A stretch of DNA of 49,886 nt from an uncultured Blautia sp. (lineage in GTDB: Bacteria; Bacillota; Clostridia; Lachnospirales; Lachnospiraceae): positions 1 through 49,886 of the forward strand of contig UQHF01000025.1 in assembly GCA_900540785.1 (NCBI GenBank), read 5' to 3'. Positions 7,484-14,214 of this stretch are shown here, one piece after another. Every line of letters starts with the position of its first letter. Position 1 is the first letter of the stretch. The notes below the pieces were generated by a model. The model had not been told where the DNA came from. It saw only the letters and a program-made list of their open reading frames with translations, and did no database searches. A program made the position numbers and the translations under genes.

Positions 7484-8485
7484 CTCTTTCATCATTCTTT
7501 TTAGCTCTCTTCTCATTCCGTCATATTCTCTGAATCCATTTCCTGAAAGCTGTGGACTGATCAAAATTTCTCTCTCCTCCAAAACTGCCCCTGCTGGCAA
7601 ACGGTATCTTCCATGTCCCTGAATCACTGCTTTATTTATCATTCTGTAAAAACAGGGATTTCCTTTTTCTACACATATGATAAATGTGAAATAAATCGGC
7701 TTTTTTGTTACGGGCTTTCCTATATACTCTTTCATAAATTTTTGAAAAATCAAATTCATACGTTCAATATGCTTATCTTCCAGCTCCTGTACATAAAAAC
7801 AGGCAAAAATCTCCAGTCCTTTTTCTTCTCTTGCCCAAAAGTAGGCATCTTCTTTCTCCTGAAAATTGTATGTTTTCCAAAATTTGTAGCCATGTGTTTC
7901 ACACGCTTTCATAAAATGATGAAACAATTCCTCTCTTTTACCATACATATCTTTCACGGGTATTGCTCCCAGTCTTTCTGCCCCTATATATGTAAACGGC
8001 TTCCATTGTTTTTTCGAAAAACGCGAAGGAGCATATTCCCGCTTTAAAATCATTTGATAATAGCAATTAACACCGATAAATATATTTCCGCCAATTATAA
8101 TCCATAATAAAAAAATTGCCTCTATCCTTCCATTATGCTGATTTCCATGAAAAAGAGAAAATACCGCATAAATACACAAAGCTAAAATCTGTATCATTCC
8201 ATGTATCTGACACCAGTATATTCCCTTTATATCAGACATAAATTTTCCCTTATCTGACATCTTTCCTTTTCTATATAATGGATTATCCTTTGTCTTTCTG
8301 TTTTCATAAAAAAACCGATCAAAGTTGCCACCTGAATAGTTTCCTGTATCCCCGAATATCCAGTAAAATCCAAATACAAAAGCAGCCATAGCAACAGCCA
8401 GTCCTGCTGCTCCTCCGTACCTTACAATACATATCATACCTATACATAGAAAAATAAATTTTATAATTTCATACACCCTTTCCAA
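7481..8485 (-). CDS. Membrane protein, four-paralog NPLY/FRK family
   Basis: About 334 aa. Two N-terminal helices (residues ~5-45) are followed by TKDNPLYRKGKMSDKGKFMSD, IKGIYWCQIHGMIQILALCIYAVF, a further helix and a soluble C-terminal domain with HGRYRLPAGAVLEEREILISPQ. Start choice is uncertain: the longest frame begins with TTG at 8485 and has no strong RBS, and a GTG sits a few codons later. The beginning overlaps the small frame ending at 8469, so translational coupling is possible. Clearly related to the genes at 2797, 5404 and 6356; function unknown. Confidence 0.7.
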   Translation of the reverse strand: MERVYEIIKFIFLCIGMICIVRYGGAAGLAVAMAAFVFGFYWIFGDTGNYSGGNFDRFFYENRKTKDNPLYRKGKMSDKGKFMSDIKGIYWCQIHGMIQILALCIYAVFSLFHGNQHNGRIEAIFLLWIIIGGNIFIGVNCYYQMILKREYAPSRFSKKQWKPFTYIGAERLGAIPVKDMYGKREELFHHFMKACETHGYKFWKTYNFQEKEDAYFWAREEKGLEIFACFYVQELEDKHIERMNLIFQKFMKEYIGKPVTKKPIYFTFIICVEKGNPCFYRMINKAVIQGHGRYRLPAGAVLEEREILISPQLSGNGFREYDGMRRELKRMMKE

Positions 8486-8633
8486 CTATTAAAGTATGCG
8501 TTGTCCCGAAACACCACTCTTTTGCTTTTTCTAAGTTTAGATGAATAAAATATAACACACCCAGCACTTCTATTCCTGCTCCTTTATGCGGCTTTATTAT
8601 GATCCTGTCTTCTTTTACAATCATATATCCCAT
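8469..8633 (-). CDS. Possible small protein of 54 aa
   Basis: An ATG at 8633 (weak GGGAGTGG upstream) opens a frame reading MGYMIVKEDRIIIKPHKGAG and continuing to a TGA at 8469, overlapping the start of the membrane protein gene by 17 nt. The frame is open further upstream to the stop of the LRR gene, so this may be the tail of a degraded gene rather than a complete one. Composition looks protein-like, with alternating hydrophobic and charged residues. No family recognised. Confidence 0.3.
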   Translation of the reverse strand: MGYMIVKEDRIIIKPHKGAGIEVLGVLYFIHLNLEKAKEWCFGTTHTLIVGKGV

Positions 8634-8699
8634 ATATCTGCCACTCCCAAAATTCTCAAAACCGCATGAACCGGCGCTTTTACTGTTATTTTCATATCT

Positions 8700-9752
8700 T
8701 TAGTCATTTTGGGCTTTTCTGTTGTAAATCTCCCAGTAAAATTCCGGCTCGCATATGTACGACCATTTTCTCCACAGCTCCGATTCCGGGCATCTTATTT
8801 TCTGACAGTATCCTCCATGAGAGGGAAAGTCCTCGTTTTTCAAATTATAATGCCGTCTGTTCCGAACGTATCCCATAAATGGAATATTCAGACACGGCGT
8901 TAAGTCTCCATCTTCCACATTCATGGTAATACTGAAATATTGAAGATTGGGAAGTTTTTTCAGAAAATCCAGATTTGGAATTGAATTATTTCCATGTAAA
9001 ACCAAAACCTCCAGATTTTCAAGCTTTTCCAACACGGAAAAATCTTTAATCTTTCCACAGGCATCTATCCTGAGATTCCTTAATGTTGTTTTTGCAGATT
9101 CCAACGCTGAAATATCTTCCAATGACCTGCAATAATCCAGTCGTACCTCTTCTATATCAGATGATACCTCAATTCCTTTCAGAGATTTTACTCCGCAGCA
9201 GATTAACCAGAGACAATCCAGATGAGGCGCTGTAAACAAATCTGTTAAATCCCTGTTTTTCCCCTTGAATTTAGATACCCATAAAGATTTCAAAGTAGGA
9301 ATATCTTTAAAATTCTTCATTCCCTTTCTCATATAAAGAGATAAACTGACCAATCCGTGAATTTTCGAATAATCAATCTCACAATATTCTTCTGATTCTG
9401 TATCTGTTGTCGGAGGACAATTTAATTCTTCTATAACAGGAAGATCGTACAGTGGTGTGTAATCCATCTTTTCTGCAAATCCCACAGGATAATGAAGAGA
9501 AAGCCTTGTAAGCGATGGACATTCTTTCAAAAAAGAAAGATCTCGCATATATACATCTGCTGATTGAATCTGATTTTTATTTATGTACTGAATATACTCC
9601 TCTACAGAACGTACAGGATTGCGCCAAGTTCTTCCAAACTGATCTGTCCACTCATTTTCCCGGATAATTAAATTTCCCAAAGTATTAAAGGCATCTTTAG
9701 AAAAGTGAAACTTGCCTCTCGTCATCTCCCAATCACAGTATCCCATAATCAT
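8700..9752 (-). CDS. Leucine-rich-repeat protein, duplicate 1
   Basis: About 350 aa, soluble, no signal peptide. After an N-terminal ~60 residues (TLGNLIIRENEWTD...) there are irregular LRRs spaced 20-25 residues apart, with blocks such as LTRLSL, LVSLSL, LKSLWV, LDCLWLICCG, LRNLRIDACG and LEVLVLHGNN. Such proteins are solenoid binding platforms and occur among RHS/CDI immunity genes. Residues ~165-350 are almost identical to the LRR protein at 10883, while the N-terminal part is diverged. I prefer the ATG at 9752 over 9761, since it aligns with the start of the duplicate and GAAGG lies upstream. Probable toxin-binding immunity protein, by inference. Confidence 0.75.
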   Translation of the reverse strand: MIMGYCDWEMTRGKFHFSKDAFNTLGNLIIRENEWTDQFGRTWRNPVRSVEEYIQYINKNQIQSADVYMRDLSFLKECPSLTRLSLHYPVGFAEKMDYTPLYDLPVIEELNCPPTTDTESEEYCEIDYSKIHGLVSLSLYMRKGMKNFKDIPTLKSLWVSKFKGKNRDLTDLFTAPHLDCLWLICCGVKSLKGIEVSSDIEEVRLDYCRSLEDISALESAKTTLRNLRIDACGKIKDFSVLEKLENLEVLVLHGNNSIPNLDFLKKLPNLQYFSITMNVEDGDLTPCLNIPFMGYVRNRRHYNLKNEDFPSHGGYCQKIRCPESELWRKWSYICEPEFYWEIYNRKAQND

Positions 9753-9814
9753 ACCTTCCATCCTTCACTCAAAATTTTATAAATACTATTGCCAGAAACT
9801 TTAAAACCCTCTTA

Positions 9815-9824
9815 AAATCATTTA
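9815..9824 (-). repeat. Gene-junction repeat, copy 2
   Basis: AAATCATTTA preceded by CTCTTA and followed by TCTCTCTC (plus strand), about 40 bp past the stop of the 89-aa membrane protein. It may mark the end of a lost gene in this spacer. Confidence 0.4.
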
Positions 9825-9865
9825 TCTCTCTCAAGGCAATCTCTATATCTCTTTAAAACAGTTTT

Positions 9866-10135
9866 TTAATATCCCATAGCTCCCAGAATACTCCCGATAA
9901 TTAATCCTATCGTTGAAACTATCAAAAAGAATTTTGCAATGACTCTGGGGAACCCGGATAAAGTTTCATCATTACTCATTTTGTGAAGTATTATAGCTAA
10001 AGGTGCGTATACAATTATACTACAAATCGTATTTCCCACCCAAGATTCAACCGCTCCATGAACATTTATCAATATTATCGCGAATATATACTCAGCCAAT
10101 AAATATCCTCCAAAATAACAGGCATATTTTTTCAT
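9866..10135 (-). CDS. Small membrane protein (89 aa)
   Basis: Three predicted transmembrane helices: residues ~5-25 (FGGYLLAEYIFAIILINV), ~34-51 (TICSIIVYAPLAIILHKM) and ~65-87 (AKFFLIVSTIGLIIGSILGAMGY). An AAGGAGG RBS precedes the ATG, and that RBS belongs to the repeated gene-junction sequence. Small multi-helix proteins in polymorphic toxin arrays are often immunity proteins against membrane-active toxins. No named family recognised. Confidence 0.6.
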   Translation of the reverse strand: MKKYACYFGGYLLAEYIFAIILINVHGAVESWVGNTICSIIVYAPLAIILHKMSNDETLSGFPRVIAKFFLIVSTIGLIIGSILGAMGY

Positions 10136-10153
10136 CGTCAGTTATCCTCCTTA

Positions 10154-10163
10154 AAATCATTTA
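10154..10163 (-). repeat. Gene-junction repeat, copy 3
   Basis: AAATCATTTA preceded by CCTCCTTA and followed by TTTTTACTTTTCC (plus strand), directly past the stop of the decayed immunity gene copy. The arrangement matches the copy at 13542 past the intact gene. Confidence 0.45.
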
Positions 10164-10166
10164 TTT

Positions 10167-10370
10167 TTACTTTTCCTGTCGCATATTCTCCAGTTCCACA
10201 CTCCACTCCTGCATTTTGGAGAGGAACTCTTCTTTTTCTACTTCATACAGACCCCAATACGGATATTTTTCGCACCTTCCCAAATGAAATTTACATAAAA
10301 AGTGTTTTCCGATAACGTGTTTTTTCATGAGACGTAGTATATGACAAATATTTTCTTTTTACAGATGGAT
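10167..10370 (-). pseudogene. Decayed 3' copy of the RHS-adjacent candidate immunity gene
   Basis: Reading the minus strand with two frame changes gives VKRKYLSYTTSHEKTRYR, then FYVNFIWEG, then EKYPYWGLYEVEKEEFLSKM...MRQEK and a stop. These align in order with the C-terminal third of the protein at 13555 (TSHEKTRYWKKLFYVNFIRAGEKKYPYMGLYEVEKEEF). The DNA is also closely similar, and both copies end with the same junction repeat. The upstream two thirds of the gene are absent. This is a remnant of a former immunity gene, which fits a history of replacement of the toxin tip and its immunity gene at this locus. Confidence 0.8.
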
Positions 10371-10400
10371 ACATCTCAATATTTACATTAAAAGAACACT

Positions 10401-10796
10401 TTAATACCCTTTACAAAATCTCACAAATGCCTTTATCAATATCGTAAACACCAGTATCACAATAATTGCCATCATGTATATTACCATTCCATAACCATTA
10501 CTGTCATAGGGATGCTCTATATTTAAAAATTTTAATACATACCTTTCTCCCCAAAATTCAACAACAGTCCATACCAACATCATAACACTTGCATTTACAA
10601 TGGAATCTTTTGTTGTAGTTTGTTTATATAATATTAAAAATACAGCAATAAAGATACCAAATAAGTCAAGAAAAAAGAAAACATTCTCAAGCTCTGGAAA
10701 ATCCATATTATGTATTGTCCAAGCTCGTAATATATTAATTATATACAGTATTACTCCTCCGATTAACCCATTTCCTATCTTCTTTAACTTTTCCAT
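10401..10796 (-). CDS. Membrane protein of unknown function (131 aa)
   Basis: Four predicted helices: residues ~9-26, ~38-58 (NVFFFLDLFGIFIAVFLILY), ~67-84 and ~103-124 (YGMVIYMMAIIVILVFTILIKAF). AGGAGG precedes the ATG. It lies between the decayed immunity gene and the second LRR gene on the same strand, so it is part of the accessory array. No family recognised; a membrane immunity protein is the best guess from context. Confidence 0.6.
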   Translation of the reverse strand: MEKLKKIGNGLIGGVILYIINILRAWTIHNMDFPELENVFFFLDLFGIFIAVFLILYKQTTTKDSIVNASVMMLVWTVVEFWGERYVLKFLNIEHPYDSNGYGMVIYMMAIIVILVFTILIKAFVRFCKGY

Positions 10797-10882
10797 AGAA
10801 CCTCCTTTTCACTAAAACCAGTCTTTATATAAACAAAATCCTTTCTGTATCATTTTGTCATCTCTAAAATCATCAAATCTTG

Positions 10883-11917
10883 TTAGATGTCCTGAGCTTT
10901 TCTGTTGTAAATCTCAAAATAAAATTCCGGCTCGCATATGTACGACCATTTTCTCCAGAGCTCCGATTCCGGGCATCTTATTTTCTGACGGTATCCTCCA
11001 TGAGAGGAAAAATCCTCGTTTTTCAGATTGTAATGTCTTCTGTTCCGCACATATCCCATAAATGGAATATTCAGACACGGCGTTAAGTCTCCGTCTTCCA
11101 CATTCATGGTAATACTGAAATATTGCAGATTTGGAAGTTTTTCCAGAAAATTCAGATTTGGAATCGAATTATTTCCATGTAAAACCAAAACCTCCAGATT
11201 TTCAAGCTTTTCCAACACAGAAAAATCTTTAATCTTTCCACAGGCATCTATCCTGAGATTCCTTAATGTTGTTTTTGCAGATTCCAACGCTGAAATATCT
11301 TCCAATGACCTGCAATAATCCAGTCGTACCTCTTCTATATCAGACGATACCTCAATTCCTTTCAGAGATTTTACTCCACAGCAGATTAACCATAGACAAT
11401 CCAGATGAGGCGCTGTAAACAAATCTGTTAAATTTCTGTTTTTCCCCTTGAATCCAGATACCTTTAGAGTTTTTAATGTAGAAATATCTTTGAAATTTTT
11501 CATTCCCTTCTTTACCGAAAAACTTAAATAAACCAGACCTGAAATTTTTGAAAAATCAATCTCGCAATACTCTTCTTCTCCACATATCAAACCTTCTACA
11601 GATGATAGACTATATAAAGGAGTATAATCTATCTCTCCCTTAAATCCAACCGGCGGAAAAATCGCCAGCCTTTTAAGGGACGGACATTGTTTCAAGAAAG
11701 AAATACTGTTCATATATATTTTTGCCGATTGAATCTGATTTTCATTTATATACTGAATATAATCTTCTATCGGTCGGACAGGGGCGCGAAAGCGCCCTCC
11801 CACATCATCAGACCATTCATTCTCGCGAATAATCAGTTCTCCCAGTGTATTATAAGCATCTTTGAAAAAACTAAAACCATCTTTTACAATCTCCTCTTCA
11901 CAATATCTGGTCAGCAT
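10883..11917 (-). CDS. Leucine-rich-repeat protein, duplicate 2
   Basis: About 344 aa, the paralog of the gene at 8700. From roughly residue 160 to the end only a handful of residues differ (for example PNLNFLEKL against PNLDFLKKL, EFYFEIYN against EFYWEIYN), while the first ~150 residues diverge extensively. This implies recent duplication or gene conversion restricted to the 3' part. Irregular LRRs as in the first copy; no signal peptide. I chose the ATG at 11917 since it aligns with the start of the other copy; upstream ATGs at 11941 and 11926 have poorer spacing to the G-rich stretch. It is the first gene after the lysis cassette. Confidence 0.75.
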   Translation of the reverse strand: MLTRYCEEEIVKDGFSFFKDAYNTLGELIIRENEWSDDVGGRFRAPVRPIEDYIQYINENQIQSAKIYMNSISFLKQCPSLKRLAIFPPVGFKGEIDYTPLYSLSSVEGLICGEEEYCEIDFSKISGLVYLSFSVKKGMKNFKDISTLKTLKVSGFKGKNRNLTDLFTAPHLDCLWLICCGVKSLKGIEVSSDIEEVRLDYCRSLEDISALESAKTTLRNLRIDACGKIKDFSVLEKLENLEVLVLHGNNSIPNLNFLEKLPNLQYFSITMNVEDGDLTPCLNIPFMGYVRNRRHYNLKNEDFSSHGGYRQKIRCPESELWRKWSYICEPEFYFEIYNRKAQDI

Positions 11918-12022
11918 AGCTTCCATCCCCCCCACAAACATCTGCGCCTATTTTCAGTTCTACTATTAAGAAACTATTATCTTATATTCTCAGAGTATCA
12001 CGTTTCCCTTTATAAAGGAAGC

Positions 12023-12793
12023 CTAAATCTTTTCTATATACCTCCCGCACACAAACCCGTAAATCCTTCCGTCTATCCTCACATAATACCAGTCTTCTCC
12101 GTTCTCCGCTTTTACTGTATCGCACACCTCCACTTTCTTTCCACGGGAAAGCTCCGGGCAGGATTTGAGTTTCGGATATTTCGTTCCTGCCCACTGGCGC
12201 ACGTTCAGAGTGCTGGCAGTTACTCTGCCTGTCCACTTTGGAGATTTACTCAGGCTTCCAGAAGTATCTTCCCCCTTTTCTAAAAGGGAATACTCCGGAC
12301 GGCAGAACTTTGTTCCCGGAAGTTGACTGTTATAATAACTCTTTTTACACACACCTCCTCCATTGGGAATGATTCCCGATGCCCCGGACGTATTCCCTTC
12401 TATCGTTTCGAATCTGTCTCCGGAAACCTCCGTCACAATCCCCGTATGGGCAAATGTGCCGTTTCTCCAGAAGATCACTACATCTCCAACTTTGGGGTTT
12501 GCATATTTTGTAAATCGGTTCCCCAAATCCGGGCAGTACACATATGGATAGTGCTTTAAGAGTTTTTTTGTATTTTCTTTTCCGAATGTCCGGTCAAACA
12601 CCCAGGTTACAAACGCAGCACACCAGGGCTGCCCCTGATACTCCGGCTTTACGTCCCGCCAGTATTTTGTATAATTCCCGCTCCCTGCATTTGCCGTAAA
12701 AGAATCCAGATCTTTCTCCGAAGCCTTTTCCAGATACCCGATCTCCTTTTCCGCTGTATTGATCAGTCTTTCTATTCCATTTTTCTTTTCCAT
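12023..12793 (-). CDS. CHAP-domain endolysin with C-terminal SH3-like domain
   Basis: A ~256-aa peptidoglycan hydrolase. The CHAP amidase/endopeptidase domain spans residues ~10-165, with catalytic Cys58 in QPWCAAFVTWVF, His116 in FAHTGIV and Glu/Asn in IEGNTSGASG. A linker rich in Ser, Gly and Lys leads to a bacterial SH3-like wall-binding domain (~190-256; VTASTLNVRQWAGTKYPKL...WYYVRIDGRIYGFVCGRYI). There is no signal peptide, as in phage endolysins that depend on holins. It starts at the ATG at 12793, since the frame upstream has only TTG. It follows two holin-like genes in order, 77 bp past the second, completing a phage-type lysis cassette within the RHS operon. Confidence 0.88.
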   Translation of the reverse strand: MEKKNGIERLINTAEKEIGYLEKASEKDLDSFTANAGSGNYTKYWRDVKPEYQGQPWCAAFVTWVFDRTFGKENTKKLLKHYPYVYCPDLGNRFTKYANPKVGDVVIFWRNGTFAHTGIVTEVSGDRFETIEGNTSGASGIIPNGGGVCKKSYYNSQLPGTKFCRPEYSLLEKGEDTSGSLSKSPKWTGRVTASTLNVRQWAGTKYPKLKSCPELSRGKKVEVCDTVKAENGEDWYYVRIDGRIYGFVCGRYIEKI

Positions 12794-12870
12794 TTTCAAA
12801 ACCTTCTTTCGTATTTTGCAGGCTTTCCCTGCTGTTTCACTTCATTTACGGTATCAAAAAAGGAGAGCCA

Positions 12871-13200
12871 TCAGCTCTCCCCATCTTTATACTTTGTCCT
12901 CTCCCATATGTCACGCAGTCTCTCCCAGCCTCCGGTTGCCACAAGGTAAACAGGAAATGCAGCCAGAACAGAAGCAAAGAAAAAATACCAGGTAACGCTT
13001 TCTCCTGCATAAGCGCAGAATACCAGCAGGGAAAGAGGGCAAAGGATAAGGGAAACGCCAAGAGCCACAGCGCTTGTGGGAAGCTTTTTCAAGACAGGCA
13101 GTTCTTTTACTGTTTGCACGATTACCGCCACCAAAAAAGCCAGTACGCCCATTGCTGTAAGACTTCCCGTTATGTATGAAATCGTATTATCTGCTCCCAT
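12871..13200 (-). CDS. Phage-type holin family membrane protein
   Basis: 109 aa with three hydrophobic segments: residues ~14-31 (GVLAFLVAVIVQTV), ~42-65 (SAVALGVSLILCPLSLLVFCAYAG) and ~70-90 (WYFFFASVLAAFPVYLVATGG). A charged tail follows (WERLRDIWERTKYKDGES). The arrangement and the motif LKKLPTSAVAL are typical of a holin-like protein common in prophages of Clostridia, which usually sits directly before the endolysin gene. It is 3 bp from the upstream gene and 77 bp from the endolysin. Role: forms membrane lesions letting the CHAP enzyme reach the wall. Confidence 0.75.
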   Translation of the reverse strand: MGADNTISYITGSLTAMGVLAFLVAVIVQTVKELPVLKKLPTSAVALGVSLILCPLSLLVFCAYAGESVTWYFFFASVLAAFPVYLVATGGWERLRDIWERTKYKDGES

Positions 13201-13203
13201 CTC

Positions 13204-13527
13204 TTATCCCTCCTTTGGCTCTTCCGGCATTTCCAGAAGAGTATGATATAATTTCGTGGCAACATCGTTGCCGCCTAAGTTATGATATGATTCATATACA
13301 TGTTTCAGTGATTCTTTCGCGTAAATCGGACAGTTTCCTCTGTCCTGATACTTGTTATAATTCGCTACAATGTTTTCCCGCAGAAGAGACTGGACCCCCT
13401 CTGCGATTGCATGGTACTCTTTCTGCTGCGCTCTGAGCTTTTGAATGATGTACCCAAGAACAGCTCCAACAAGCCCAAAGAGCCAGACAGTCCAGTTCGC
13501 CTGTATATATGTAATAATTTCTGTCAT
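13204..13527 (-). CDS. Phage lysis-module protein (holin-like, single membrane anchor)
   Basis: About 107 aa from the ATG at 13527, with AGGAGG 7 nt upstream; the longer frame to 13548 overlaps the RBS. One N-terminal helix (residues ~9-29, WTVWLFGLVGAVLGYIIQKL) is followed by a soluble helical part with IAEGVQSLLRENIVANYNKYQDRGNCPIYAKESLKHVYESYHNLGGN. This pattern is familiar from a small protein encoded next to the holin in Clostridia and Lachnospiraceae prophages. It lies 3 bp from the holin gene. Either a holin subunit or an antiholin-like regulator; I cannot decide which. Confidence 0.7.
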   Translation of the reverse strand: MTEIITYIQANWTVWLFGLVGAVLGYIIQKLRAQQKEYHAIAEGVQSLLRENIVANYNKYQDRGNCPIYAKESLKHVYESYHNLGGNDVATKLYHTLLEMPEEPKEG

Positions 13528-13541
13528 GGGGACACCTCCTG

Positions 13542-13551
13542 AAATCATTTA
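13542..13551 (-). repeat. Gene-junction repeat, copy 4
   Basis: AAATCATTTA preceded by CCTCCTG and followed by TCTTTACTTTTTC (plus strand). It lies between the stop of the candidate immunity gene and the RBS of the first lysis gene; on the coding strand the repeat runs into that AGGAGG. Confidence 0.45.
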
Positions 13552-13554
13552 TCT

Positions 13555-14139
13555 TTACTTTTTCTCACGCATATCCTCCAGTAACACTCCCCATTCCTGC
13601 ATTTTGGAGAGGAACTCCTCTTTCTCTACTTCATACAGACCCATATACGGATATTTTTTCTCGCCCGCCCGAATAAAATTAACATAAAAAAGTTTTTTCC
13701 AGTAACGTGTTTTTTCATGAGAAGTGATATATGCCGAGTATTTTCTTTTTACAGGTTTTGGAGAAAAAATAACACATTCGTCATAAGAAGGTCCTACATA
13801 TGCTGATCCCGACATAATACTTGTATTATATACAATCTGTTTCACAGACAGTTCTTCCCACTTATATGTTTCTTTATGTCCCCAAAGATGTATTACTGTA
13901 CACCCTTCCTTGTCCATAACCAACTTTTTTCCCATTTCAAAAATCCCCAAAAAAGCATACCCTATTAAAAGCATCATAATTACAACTACTATCGCTATCA
14001 TTGACATCATATCTTTTGGATTTTTCCCATCTATTCTCACTATTTCCGATAATTCCCATATACAACCAGAAATTATGATAAATATTAGCAAAACATTTAG
14101 GCTAATTGATGATTTTATCGTCATTTTATTTCTCTCCAT
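13555..14139 (-). CDS. Candidate cognate immunity protein, two helices plus PH-like domain
   Basis: About 194 aa. Two transmembrane helices (residues ~10-32 SLNVLLIFIIISGCIWEL and ~45-68 MSMIAIVVVIMMLLIGYAF) precede a soluble β-rich domain. Its start, KKLVMDKEGCTVIHLWGHKETYKWEELSVKQIVYN, resembles bacterial PH domains. The gene directly follows the RHS gene (76 bp), which is where the cognate immunity gene of an RHS toxin normally lies. The toxin tip is hydrophobic, so a membrane-located immunity protein makes sense. The start at 14139 (AAGGGA upstream) is preferred; ATG 14166 and GTG 14178 are alternatives. A damaged second copy is at 10167-10370. Confidence 0.65.
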   Translation of the reverse strand: MERNKMTIKSSISLNVLLIFIIISGCIWELSEIVRIDGKNPKDMMSMIAIVVVIMMLLIGYAFLGIFEMGKKLVMDKEGCTVIHLWGHKETYKWEELSVKQIVYNTSIMSGSAYVGPSYDECVIFSPKPVKRKYSAYITSHEKTRYWKKLFYVNFIRAGEKKYPYMGLYEVEKEEFLSKMQEWGVLLEDMREKK

Positions 14140-14214
14140 TTTAATTCCCTTAAAATAACTATACATTTCTCCAACCACAGGAGACTAAGCTCCTGCAGTT
14201 GTGTTGCAATATTA

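Noticed and set aside
12023..13527. Prophage or prophage remnant
   Set aside because: Only lysis functions are present; there is no integrase, repressor-antirepressor pair, terminase, capsid or tail gene on either side, and the flanks are RHS-locus genes.
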